From DASQPR01 sp963797675 (GTDB taxonomy: Bacteria; Actinomycetota; Actinomycetes; Mycobacteriales; Micromonosporaceae): 64,000 nt of DNA. Shown here piece after piece: positions 1 through 7,380 of this stretch; position 1 is the stretch's first letter, and every line of letters starts with the position of its first letter. Both the position numbers and the translations under genes were made by a program. The stretch is from positions 682,001 through 746,000 of the forward strand of contig CAWCQQ010000006.1 of the NCBI GenBank assembly GCA_963797675.1, written 5' to 3'. Below the pieces are notes generated by a model. That model had not been told where the DNA came from, ran no database searches, and saw only the letters and a list, made by a program, of their open reading frames with translations.

Positions 1-59
1 TCGGCCAGCTGATCGCGCGGGGCGTGGCCATGCGGTCCGAGTTGGACACGGTCATTTGA
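1..59 (+). CDS. DUF2975-like membrane protein, C-terminal end only
   Basis: Only the last 18 codons are inside the window, in the frame that starts at base 3 and stops with TGA at 57-59. The tail reads GQLIARGVAMRSELDTVI, which resembles the end of small DUF2975 membrane proteins. The stop overlaps the ATG of the following Xre-type regulator by one base (TGATG). DUF2975 genes are commonly paired with exactly this kind of short regulator. The family call rests on a short tail plus that pairing, so it is moderate at best. Confidence 0.5.
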   Translation, partial: GQLIARGVAMRSELDTVI

Positions 60-280
60 TGGCCGAGGAGGCCGATCATCGGATCGATGTACACCTCGAC
101 GAACTCCTGACAGCCAGGGGCATGACGCTCGTCGACCTGTCCGCGAAGGTCGGCGTGACCGTCGCGAACCTGTCGATCCTGAAGAACGGCCGCGCCCGTG
201 CCATCCGATTCAGCACCCTGACCGCGATCTGCGACGCGCTCCAGTGCACCCCCGGTGAACTGCTGACGAGACGTACGTAG
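59..280 (+). CDS. Small Xre/Cro-family helix-turn-helix regulator (YozG-like)
   Basis: A 73-residue protein that is almost entirely one Xre-type helix-turn-helix domain. Residues about 10-65 carry the pattern LDELLTARGMTLVDLSAKVG, then the recognition-helix segment VTVANLSILKNGRARAIRF, and end in DALQCTPGELL, typical of small YozG-like regulators. A TTG lies one codon earlier, but the ATG at 59 is preferred because it overlaps the upstream stop, implying coupled translation. It probably regulates its own operon with the DUF2975 partner. DNA target unknown. Confidence 0.85.
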   Translation: MAEEADHRIDVHLDELLTARGMTLVDLSAKVGVTVANLSILKNGRARAIRFSTLTAICDALQCTPGELLTRRT

Positions 281-307
281 CCCGAACCGGTAGCCCGCAG
301 CGTCAGT

Positions 308-1279
308 TCAGAACTCCGTACGCCGCCCGTGCGGTTGTGGTGTGGCGCCGCCGGAGGCAAGACGATCAGCTCGCGCCTGATCAAGCAGGTGCCGGCGTAG
401 GAACGACAGTTCCGCCTCGACGGCATACTCGTGGCCGGCGAGGAACGGTTCGTAGTGTCCGCCGGACATGCGGACGAGTTCCGCCCGCGGGGCGCGGCCC
501 GCCGCACGTACGGCCGGCTCGGCGAGCGCCGTTTGATCCTGGTCGGCCACGAGCACGAGCAGCGGACACTGCACCCGCGACGCGTCGCGGCCCGGGCGGT
601 AGAACGCGATGTGCGGTACGGACCGGGCAGCGGCCGCCTGCTGCCATTCCGGATATCTGTTGCCAGGGTTGAGCGCTCGGTCGCCGTCGATGCCGTCTGG
701 CGTCGTGACCAGCGCGACGGTGCCCGGTTTGCCGGCCAGCGGCACCAGTAGCGGTCGACCTCCGACCAGACCGTGGACGCTGTCCAGGAGGCTCTTGCCG
801 GTCAGGCGCAGCATTGCGAGTGGCTTCTGATGGCGGCTCGCGTTGCGCGTCGCGGCCGGACCGTCGGCGTTCGGCGTCTGCGCGATTGCCGCGGCCAACT
901 GCGGGTTGCGCGCAGCGACGCGGAACACGTGACCGCCGGACAGCGAGAAGCCCCAGATCGCGAGCCGCGCCGGGTTGACGCCCGGCAGCCTCGACGCGAA
1001 TCCGATCGCGGCCTGCCAGTCGACGAGCTGATCCTTGATAACGACGACCTGGCGTGGCTGCCCGCCGCTCTCGCCCAGCCGGCGATAGTCGAAGGCGAGC
1101 ACGGTGAACCCGGCGTCGTTGAATCGCTTCGCGAACGCGTCGGTACCGGCCTCCTTGGTCACCGCGCCACCGCCGGCCATGATCACGCACCCGGTGTTGG
1201 TGCCCGGATAGTGCCAGGCGGCGCATTCGGTGTCGCCGCTGACGAAACGAACCTTCTCGCGCTCCACGGACTCCTGCAT
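308..1279 (-). CDS. Alpha/beta hydrolase
   Basis: A 323-residue cytoplasmic serine hydrolase with the alpha/beta-hydrolase fold. The nucleophile elbow is GFSLSGG at about residues 110-116 (Ser112). The acid is probably in LVADQDQT and the catalytic histidine is in SGGHYEPF near the C-terminus. The oxyanion-side strand is seen in CVIMAGGGAVTKE. The ATG at 1279 has a strong GGAGG about 7 bases upstream. It lies directly downstream of a TetR-type gene on the same strand, with a perfect palindrome between them, so TetR control is likely. Substrate unknown; relatives include esterases and dienelactone-hydrolase-like proteins. Confidence 0.87.
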   Translation of the reverse strand: MQESVEREKVRFVSGDTECAAWHYPGTNTGCVIMAGGGAVTKEAGTDAFAKRFNDAGFTVLAFDYRRLGESGGQPRQVVVIKDQLVDWQAAIGFASRLPGVNPARLAIWGFSLSGGHVFRVAARNPQLAAAIAQTPNADGPAATRNASRHQKPLAMLRLTGKSLLDSVHGLVGGRPLLVPLAGKPGTVALVTTPDGIDGDRALNPGNRYPEWQQAAAARSVPHIAFYRPGRDASRVQCPLLVLVADQDQTALAEPAVRAAGRAPRAELVRMSGGHYEPFLAGHEYAVEAELSFLRRHLLDQARADRLASGGATPQPHGRRTEF

Positions 1280-1313
1280 CTCGACCTCCGAGTGGACGAA
1301 GTCTCATCCGACC

Positions 1314-1343
1314 AGTCAAGTGAACCACGCGGTTCACTTGACT
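1314..1343. promoter_or_regulatory. Perfect 13-bp palindrome, probable TetR operator
   Basis: AGTCAAGTGAACC and its exact reverse complement are separated by 4 bases. The site lies between the end of tetR and the start of the hydrolase gene. Read on the minus strand, the distal arm contains TTGACT, a -35-like hexamer, so binding there would block the hydrolase promoter. No T-run follows, which argues against a terminator. Assignment to the adjacent TetR is inference. Confidence 0.7.
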
Positions 1344-1360
1344 GTCCACCCGGTCGCGAT

Positions 1361-2005
1361 CTATTCGGCGGCGGCTTCCTCGCGGTCCAGCGCACGAGCC
1401 AGCGCATCGAACCCGGCGCCGATCCCGTCTGCGTCGCCGCTGGTGCGCCAGTCCACCAGGAAGCCCCGTAGAGCCGCCAGAATCATCTCGGCGACCTCGA
1501 GCTTGCGCTGTTCAGACCAGTCGTGCGGGCACAGCGACAGCAGCGACGGCAGATACTGTTTCGACGCGCCCCGCCCGAGTTCCAGGTAGCGTTCCGGGTC
1601 GTACATGGCGAGTCCGATGGCCTGGTCGAGCACCCATGACTCGACACCGACGAGTACGGGCCAGATGGCGCGTACGCGGGCCGCGAGCGTCTCGCGGCCC
1701 GGTGCCGAGGTGGCGGCGGCCATACCACGGTCGATGCGCCGATCACGGAGCAGGAACACCGCCTGCGCGAGCAGATCGTCGGCGCCGTCGAAGTAGTAGA
1801 GGAGCACCTTGTGCGTCGACCCCGCCGCTCTCGCGGCGCGACGGAGCGAGAAGTCGACCAGGCCGTTGGCCGCGACATCCTCGGTGACACGATCGAGCAG
1901 TTCCCGGCGTCTGGCCTCACCTCGGGCCGATCCCGTCCATCGCCGGTAGCCGGCTTTCTCCGGCGAGCCGCGGTCTCCAGAGGCATCCACATCGACAGCA
2001 TCCAC
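1361..2005 (-). CDS. TetR/AcrR-family transcriptional regulator
   Basis: A 214-residue regulator from a GTG at 2005. The N-terminal DNA-binding domain (about residues 30-80) reads RRRELLDRVTEDVAANGLVD then FSLRRAARAAGSTHKVLLYY, the usual three-helix TetR head with the tyrosine-rich end of the recognition helix. The C-terminal ligand-binding part has no recognisable signature. It sits upstream of the hydrolase gene on the same strand and diverges from an MFS efflux pump at 2205, so it may control both. A 13-bp palindrome just past its stop is the best operator candidate. Confidence 0.87.
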   Translation of the reverse strand: MDAVDVDASGDRGSPEKAGYRRWTGSARGEARRRELLDRVTEDVAANGLVDFSLRRAARAAGSTHKVLLYYFDGADDLLAQAVFLLRDRRIDRGMAAATSAPGRETLAARVRAIWPVLVGVESWVLDQAIGLAMYDPERYLELGRGASKQYLPSLLSLCPHDWSEQRKLEVAEMILAALRGFLVDWRTSGDADGIGAGFDALARALDREEAAAE

Positions 2006-2007
2006 GA

Positions 2008-2142
2008 TCAGACATCCTCACGCAGCACGTGGGCGACGACGACGCCGTCCCCGGCGACCATCCAATACCCGCTGCTGGGCTTGCCACCAGTCGGCGAGGC
2101 CACGGCCTGGGAAATCACCGGATTTTGGTGACGGTGGCTCAC
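2008..2142 (-). CDS. Possible small ORF upstream of tetR
   Basis: A 44-codon frame from a GTG at 2142 ends with TGA two bases before the GTG start of tetR. The product has a plausible composition, with SGYWMVAGDGVVVAHVLRED at its C-terminal end, and high-GC third positions. The frame lies in the divergent interval between tetR and the MFS gene, where a promoter would also be expected. No family recognised. It could equally be chance coding potential or the remnant of a longer gene. Confidence 0.25.
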   Translation of the reverse strand: MSHRHQNPVISQAVASPTGGKPSSGYWMVAGDGVVVAHVLREDV

Positions 2143-2204
2143 CTTGATGGCCCGTAGGTTCGGGACTTGATCGGCGAGCGAACTCCAATCAAGGAGGACC
2201 AGAA

Positions 2205-3863
2205 ATGAGCGCAGCTGCCGCCTCTGACCGACGTACTTCGGCCGCTCAACAGCCCGGCGGGGCTCCTGGTGACAAACGCTGGCTGATCCTGGCCGTCGTT
2301 GCCGTCGCCCAGCTGATGGTGGTTCTGGATTCCACGATTGTGAACATTGCGCTTCCGTCAGCCCAGCGCGCGCTCGGATTCCCCAACAGCGACCGGCAGT
2401 GGGTCGTGACGGCGTACGCCCTCGCCTTCGGCAGCCTGCTGCTCGTCGGTGGCCGGCTTGGCGACATGTTCAACCGGAAATGGGTCCTCATCACCGGCCT
2501 GGTCGGTTTCGCCGTAGCCTCGGCGATCGGCGGCGCGGCCGGCTCGTTCGCCATCCTGGTAGCGGCCCGGGCGCTGCAGGGTGTGTTCGGTGCCATTCTG
2601 GCGCCGTCGGCCCTCGGCACCCTCGTCAGCACGTTCCAGGATCCGCGAGAGCGAGGGAGGGCGTTCGGCGTCTTTGGCTCGGTCGCTGCCGGCGGCGGCG
2701 GGATCGGGCTGATTTTGGGCGGGGTGCTGACCCAGTACCTCTCATGGCGGTACTGCCTGTATGTCAACCTGGTGTTCGCCGCGATCGCGGTGGCCGGTGC
2801 GCTGGTCTACATCCGCAGCAGCCGCCCGGCGGTCCGGCCGCGTATGGACTGGCCCGGCACCGTGCTGTCCTGCGCCGGGCTGTTCCTGATCGTCTTCGGC
2901 TTCTCCCGCGCCGAGACCGCAGGCTGGACGGACCCGCTGACCCTAGGCTGTCTGGTGCTTGGCCCGGTGCTCCTCGTCGGGTTCGTCCTCGCCGAGCAGC
3001 GGTCCAGTCACCCATTGCTGCCCTTGCGGGTGCTGCTGGACCGGACCCGGAGCGGCTCGTATGTCGCCCTCTTCATATCCGGGATCGCGATCTTCGGCAC
3101 GTTCCTGTTCCTGACCTTCTACTTGCAGCTCATCAAGGGAGAAAATCCGCTGACGACCGGATTGCTGTTCCTTCCGATGATCGGTTGCATCCTGATCAGC
3201 TCCAACCTGGCCAGCATCGTGCTCCTGCCGCGGACCGGGCCGCGTGTCCTCATCGCTGCCGGCATGCTGCTGGGTACCGGCGGGATGGTGTATTTGACCC
3301 AGGTCACCGTCAACTCGAGCTATGTCGGCGGGGTGCTGCCTGCGCTGCTGATTCTGGGCTTGGGCTTCGGCATGATCTTCGCCCCGGGCATCAACGCCGC
3401 CACGGCCAGAGTCAGCCGCGAGGATTCGGGTGTTGCCTCCGCGCTGGTCAACACGGTGCAGCAGGTCGGCGGCTCGATCGGGACGTCCGCCCTCAGCACG
3501 ATCGCGCTGACCGCGACGGCCGGCTATCTGGTGGACCACCACGCCGGTCCGCTGGCACCCGCGATCGCGGCCACCCATGGCTACACCGTGGCCTTCGCCA
3601 TCTCAGCAGCGCTGCTCGGACTCGGGGTCATCCTCGCGATCGTCATGCTGCCGTCGAAGCGTCGGCCGGCTGAGCCCAGGACCGCCACCACCACCGCCGA
3701 GCCCGGGCTGGCCACGGTGCCGGCGCGCCCCGCCTCGGTCCCGACCCCGGCCTCAGTCTCAGCGCAAGCCCCGCAGGCGGGGTTCGAGGTGATTCCGGTG
3801 GCCCTGTGTAGCTGCTCGCCCGTGGTCCGGGCCCCCGAATCGGCGGCCGCGCCGGTCCGCTGA
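2205..3863 (+). CDS. MFS multidrug transporter, DHA2 (EmrB/QacA) type
   Basis: A 552-residue integral membrane drug:H+ antiporter with about 14 transmembrane segments. The first helix carries VAVAQLMVVLDSTIVNIALP, the DHA2 hallmark with its acidic residue. Motif A is seen in GGRLGDMFNRK after TM2, and an antiporter motif C-like stretch lies in GGGIGLILGGVLTQYLSWR. The tail after about residue 490 is Ala/Pro/Thr-rich and ends in a CSCS cluster of unknown role. The ATG at 2205 has an ideal AAGGAGGA Shine-Dalgarno. It diverges from tetR, suggesting ligand-responsive efflux. Substrate cannot be told. Confidence 0.92.
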   Translation: MSAAAASDRRTSAAQQPGGAPGDKRWLILAVVAVAQLMVVLDSTIVNIALPSAQRALGFPNSDRQWVVTAYALAFGSLLLVGGRLGDMFNRKWVLITGLVGFAVASAIGGAAGSFAILVAARALQGVFGAILAPSALGTLVSTFQDPRERGRAFGVFGSVAAGGGGIGLILGGVLTQYLSWRYCLYVNLVFAAIAVAGALVYIRSSRPAVRPRMDWPGTVLSCAGLFLIVFGFSRAETAGWTDPLTLGCLVLGPVLLVGFVLAEQRSSHPLLPLRVLLDRTRSGSYVALFISGIAIFGTFLFLTFYLQLIKGENPLTTGLLFLPMIGCILISSNLASIVLLPRTGPRVLIAAGMLLGTGGMVYLTQVTVNSSYVGGVLPALLILGLGFGMIFAPGINAATARVSREDSGVASALVNTVQQVGGSIGTSALSTIALTATAGYLVDHHAGPLAPAIAATHGYTVAFAISAALLGLGVILAIVMLPSKRRPAEPRTATTTAEPGLATVPARPASVPTPASVSAQAPQAGFEVIPVALCSCSPVVRAPESAAAPVR

Positions 3864-3871
3864 CGGACCGG
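3852..3871. terminator. Hairpin straddling the MFS stop codon
   Basis: CCGGTCCG and CGGACCGG form a perfect 8-bp stem with a CTGA loop that contains the TGA stop of the MFS gene. It is GC-rich without a U-tract, so it may act as an I-shaped terminator of the kind common in actinobacteria, or simply be chance. Confidence 0.4.
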
Positions 3872-3977
3872 GTCGCCGCCGCGGCCGCTTCATCGAGGCG
3901 GTACGCGTCCTTGCCGCCGGCCGAATCGTCCTCGATCCCGAGGTCGTCGGGCAGATGTCCGAAACAGAACCCGAGAA

Positions 3978-4340
3978 ATGTGGCAGCCTGTACGGGTGAT
4001 CAATGGTTTGCATGCGCTCATCTTCAGTACGGACGCCGCGGCCGACCGTGCGTTTCTACGGGACAAGCTCGGATTCGCCTCCATCGACGCCGGCGACGGT
4101 TGGCTGATCTTCGCGATGCCACCGGCGGAGATGGGCGTCCATCCCACCGAGACCGCCGGCGGCCACGAGCTGTACCTGATGTGCGACGACATCGATGCGA
4201 CCGTTTCGGAGCTTACCGCCAACGGTGTGGAGTTCGCGTCCTCGCCGACCGATGCCGGGTTCGGCCGGCTGGCCACCATCAGGCTGCCCGGCGGTGGCGA
4301 CCTCGGCATTTACCAGCCTCGACACCCGACCGCGATTTAG
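3978..4340 (+). CDS. VOC-family (glyoxalase/bleomycin-resistance-like) protein
   Basis: A 120-residue single-domain protein of the vicinal oxygen chelate fold. It shows the usual halves: INGLHALIFSTDAAADRAFL and KLGF at the start, GWLIFAMPPAEMGVHP in the middle, GGHELYLMCDDIDATVSELT as the second beta-alpha module, and a closing GRLATIRLPGGGDLGIYQP. Candidate metal ligands are the His in NGLHAL, the His in GHELYL and the acidic residues that follow. Such proteins act as small-molecule lyases, dioxygenases or drug-binding proteins; the substrate is not predictable. It stands alone on the plus strand. Confidence 0.85.
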   Translation: MWQPVRVINGLHALIFSTDAAADRAFLRDKLGFASIDAGDGWLIFAMPPAEMGVHPTETAGGHELYLMCDDIDATVSELTANGVEFASSPTDAGFGRLATIRLPGGGDLGIYQPRHPTAI

Positions 4341-4393
4341 CTGCTCGCGAACCCGCCGCGCGGGTTCACGGTCCACTATGGATGGTGGCTGCG

Positions 4394-4700
4394 TCACGAG
4401 CTGGCGCGGTCGACGCCTCGACGGACGCGCGTCGCACGTTCGATCAGCTCACGCAGCGCGTCAATATCCACGTCGGTCAGGCGCTTCAGGTACAGGCAGC
4501 CCTTGCCGGCGCGATGCGGTCCGAGCCGGGCGAGGGTCCCGGCGTGTTTCGTCTCGAATTCTGCGACCAGATAGACCACGAGATGCGCCTTGCGCGGCGC
4601 GAAGCTGGCAAGTGCGCTCTCGCCGAGGTGGCCGTGGCGTACCGGTAGCGGTAGCGCCCGAATCCGATGATGCCGGTGCCCCACAGCAGCCGCATCCACC
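4394..4700 (-). pseudogene. DUF1801-domain gene remnant, frameshifted and N-truncated
   Basis: The C-terminal DUF1801 signature is clear: FAPRKAHLVVYLVAEFE, then RLGPHRAGKGCLYLKRL and TDVDIDALRELI. The preceding segment WGTGIIGFGRYRYRYAT, which belongs to the same domain, is in another frame. Restoring one base near 4630-4634 would join them as RYATGHLGESALASFAPRK. No N-terminal third of the domain is visible upstream in any frame. The copy is therefore truncated as well as shifted. DUF1801 proteins are small soluble proteins of unclear function. The frameshift could be a sequence error, but the missing N-terminus suggests real decay. Confidence 0.6.
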
Positions 4701-4805
4701 GTCGCCGGGTTCTGCCGGCGGCCGGCCGGGCTACGCTTTTGACCAGCCTCGGGCGTACGGCCACGGCCCGCCCGCGGCACCGATGGCTCGCAACACAAGG
4801 TGGTG

Positions 4806-5960
4806 ATGACCGTGACCCGCTCTGTCGACGTGACCGCCGATCCACCCTGTCCGGTCAGTACGCCGCAGCATGATGAGGGTCGCCCTCCGGATGCCCGGAC
4901 GCGGTCCCGAGCGCGGACATGTGCCCTGTACGTGATCCGTATCGCCGCCCTGGCGGCGGTCGTCGCCGTCGTGATCGGCCAGGTCCACGGCAGACTGCCG
5001 AGCCCGTCGATGATCGTTTCTGCGCTGGCCGGTGTCCAGCTGAGGTGGATCTTCGTCGCCGCCGGTGCGGAGATCGTCTCGATCGTCGCGTTCGCGCTCG
5101 GGCACCGCGTGCTGTTCACCGGCCTTGGCGTGCGTATCTCGGCGTGGCGCATGGTGGCGATCACGATGGCGCGCTCCGCGGTCGGCAGCAGCATGCCGGC
5201 CGGAGCGGCGGTGTCCACCGCGTACGCGCTGCGCCAATTCCGACGAGCCGGTGCGACGCTCGAGGCCGCGGCCGCCGTCACCGTTGTCTCCGGTCTGATC
5301 TCCGGCCTGGGGCTGGGTCTGCTGTATGCCGGTTCCGTCGGCGCCGACCATCCCCGTGCCGTCGTCGTGTCGGCCGTGGCCGCGGCCATTGCGGTGCCCG
5401 TAGCGGGACATCTGCGGGGCCGCGCATCGCGGCCCGGCGCAGCGACGGTGCCGGTCCGGCCGGATACTCCCGCGGTCGGTGTGGTCTCCCGGCTCCGGCG
5501 AGCCGCCCGGGAGGCCTGGAACGCCGGCCGGGAGTTGCGGTTGCGTCACTGGGCGGCGGCCACCGGCTACGCGGTGGCGAACTGGGGCACGGATCTGCTG
5601 TGCCTGCTGGCGCTGCTGCGGGCGGTGGGCGTTTCCACCGGATTCGCCACGCTCGCCGGGATCTATCTCGGCGTACAGATCGTGCGGCAGCTTCCGCTCA
5701 CGCCCGGCGGTGTCGGTGTCATCGAGACCGCGTTCATTGCCGCGCTGACCGCCACCGGTGCACCGCTCGCCGCGGCCACCGCAGGGATACTCCTGTACCG
5801 GCTGCTGACCGGATGGCTGTTGATCCCGATCGGCGGCGCGGCAGCCCTGCTCCTACACGGCGGCGGTGCGGCACCTCGTCGGGATCCGCCCGCGCAGAGC
5901 GAGTTCCTGGGACCGTCCAGCGCCATCACCGTCCCGCGGCCGACCACGACAACCGATTAG
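4806..5960 (+). CDS. Lysylphosphatidylglycerol-synthase-TM / flippase-like membrane protein
   Basis: A 384-residue polytopic membrane protein of the UPF0104/LPG_synthase_TM family (AglD/YbhN-like). After a 40-residue charged leader, TM segments begin at YVIRIAALAAVVAVVIGQV. The conserved features are ARSAVGSSMPAGAAVSTAYA and, near the end, QLPLTPGGVGVIETAFIAAL. Family members are lipid- or glycolipid-linked flippase-like proteins, without the catalytic domain of MprF. ATG 4806 is chosen because AAGG lies 6 bases upstream; two GTG codons lie just before it. It is convergent with the two-component pair and overlaps its end by 4 bases. Specific lipid unknown. Confidence 0.82.
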   Translation: MTVTRSVDVTADPPCPVSTPQHDEGRPPDARTRSRARTCALYVIRIAALAAVVAVVIGQVHGRLPSPSMIVSALAGVQLRWIFVAAGAEIVSIVAFALGHRVLFTGLGVRISAWRMVAITMARSAVGSSMPAGAAVSTAYALRQFRRAGATLEAAAAVTVVSGLISGLGLGLLYAGSVGADHPRAVVVSAVAAAIAVPVAGHLRGRASRPGAATVPVRPDTPAVGVVSRLRRAAREAWNAGRELRLRHWAAATGYAVANWGTDLLCLLALLRAVGVSTGFATLAGIYLGVQIVRQLPLTPGGVGVIETAFIAALTATGAPLAAATAGILLYRLLTGWLLIPIGGAAALLLHGGGAAPRRDPPAQSEFLGPSSAITVPRPTTTTD

Positions 5961-6619
5961 AAGTACCACTCGCCACTCTCCGGATCGAGTAGCCCGATCC
6001 GTACCGCGGTGGTCGCCGCCTCGAGCCGCGAGTGGACGTTCATCTTGATCAGGATGCTCTGGATATGACATCGGGCCGTGGTCGTGGTGACGCCCAACTG
6101 CCGTGCCAGCCCGGTCGTGTCGGATCCACCGACGAGCGCACTGAGAACCTGCCGCTCCCGCGGCGTCAGGTAGGAGGCGAGGCGCCGCGCAGCCTCGTTG
6201 GGCTCCGAGGCGGACCGTCGCGGTCCGGGAATGCCGCGCAGGCAGGCCGGTACGACCGTCTGCCCGGCGGCCACCTTGAGGAACGTCGTCACGATCTCGG
6301 CCGCGGACTGCCTCTTGTCGGCGAATCCGGAGACTCCGGCCGCACGACCGGCGCTGACGGCAGCTGCGTCGAGAATGCCGCTGAGCAGGATGAGGCGTGC
6401 CCGGGGTGCGGCCCACCGGAACTCGGCAAGCCGGTCGAGCACACTAGTGTTGCCGAACATCACATCGAGGCTGCACACATCGACGGCGGACGAGCCGAGC
6501 GCCCGGAGAGCATCCTCCGGCGTATAGGTGACGGCCGCGATCTCGATGCCCGATGTCGACAAGACGTCGGCCAGCGAGTCGGCGAACAGCGCGTGGTCGT
6601 CGCAGATCACTGCCCTCAT
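5957..6619 (-). CDS. NarL/FixJ-family response regulator
   Basis: A 220-residue response regulator. The receiver starts MRAVICDDHALFADSLADVL with the acidic pair, the phosphoacceptor Asp is in CSLDVMFG, and the conserved Lys is in FADKRQ. The C-terminal LuxR-type helix-turn-helix is LTPRERQVLSALVGG to TTARCHIQSILIKMNVHSRL. Its ATG overlaps the stop of the upstream histidine kinase by 4 bases (ATGA), so the two are co-translated partners. With the exopolysaccharide operon nearby, a role in controlling that cluster is possible but unproven. Confidence 0.9.
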   Translation of the reverse strand: MRAVICDDHALFADSLADVLSTSGIEIAAVTYTPEDALRALGSSAVDVCSLDVMFGNTSVLDRLAEFRWAAPRARLILLSGILDAAAVSAGRAAGVSGFADKRQSAAEIVTTFLKVAAGQTVVPACLRGIPGPRRSASEPNEAARRLASYLTPRERQVLSALVGGSDTTGLARQLGVTTTTARCHIQSILIKMNVHSRLEAATTAVRIGLLDPESGEWYF

Positions 6620-7311
6620 GACGGGTCCATCCCGTCGGGCCAGTCGCCGGCCGAGCAGGTCAGCGGTATCCGGACCCGGACGCAGCAGCCCCCGAGGCAT
6701 CCCCGGTGGATATCGAGTTGACCGCCGACGGACGGGACGAAGTCCTGCACGATGTTTAATCCCCAGGTGGTCCGGCCGCTGTCGCTGTGTCCGAAGCCGG
6801 GGCCGTCGTCGTCGACCTGGATGACGGCCCATCCGTCGCTGTCGTCGATTCGCACGTCGACGGTGCCATCCGGGCCGGCGGCCCGGATCGCGTTGTCGAT
6901 GATGTTGCGCAGTACCCGCCAGAGCGCGAGACGGTTGACGCGACCGCTTACCGGCGATGTCGATATCCGGATGGTGGCCAGGCTCGCCTGCCGCATGGCG
7001 TCCACGACCTCGTTGGCTACGTCGTCGATGCGGATCGGGCGGTCGATTTCCCACGCGGTGGCGGTGTCCCAGTCGCCGGCGCTCTCGTAGGCACGGTGCA
7101 GCTGTTCGAGCCATCGGGTCTCGCCGAGGATGAGCGCGGCTCGACGGCGACTGTCCGGGCCGACGTCGGAGGCGGTCGTGAGCAGTGTCGTGAGCAGACG
7201 GATGGTGGCGAGCTCGTGGTTGATGTCGTGGCTGATTTGGCGGCGCGCCCGGGAGACGTCGTGCTGGTCGGGTACGGCACGCGACGGGCTCGCGAGTGCG
7301 GGCGTGTTCAT
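6616..7311 (-). CDS. Short cytoplasmic sensor histidine kinase
   Basis: A 231-residue kinase with no transmembrane segment and no recognisable sensor domain. The dimerisation/phosphotransfer helix includes QISHDINHELATIRLLTTLL, with His in SHD or NHE as phosphoacceptor. The HATPase_c domain has the N box NIIDNAIRAAG, the G1 box DDDGPGFG and the later GLNIVQDFVPSVGG. It precedes its NarL-type regulator with a 4-base overlap. Being soluble, it must sense an internal signal or rely on a partner protein. The start lacks a clear ribosome binding site, so a shorter start is possible. Confidence 0.85.
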   Translation of the reverse strand: MNTPALASPSRAVPDQHDVSRARRQISHDINHELATIRLLTTLLTTASDVGPDSRRRAALILGETRWLEQLHRAYESAGDWDTATAWEIDRPIRIDDVANEVVDAMRQASLATIRISTSPVSGRVNRLALWRVLRNIIDNAIRAAGPDGTVDVRIDDSDGWAVIQVDDDGPGFGHSDSGRTTWGLNIVQDFVPSVGGQLDIHRGCLGGCCVRVRIPLTCSAGDWPDGMDPS

Positions 7312-7380
7312 GCGTGCACCGCAGGACGTCTACGCACGGCGTCGGATGTGGCGGCGGTCCGCGACGGCCACAGTTGGTCT

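Noticed and set aside
2115..2143. Short TCACC/GGTGA inverted repeats between tetR and the MFS gene
   Set aside because: Five-base arms are expected by chance, and the 13-bp palindrome past tetR is a far better operator.
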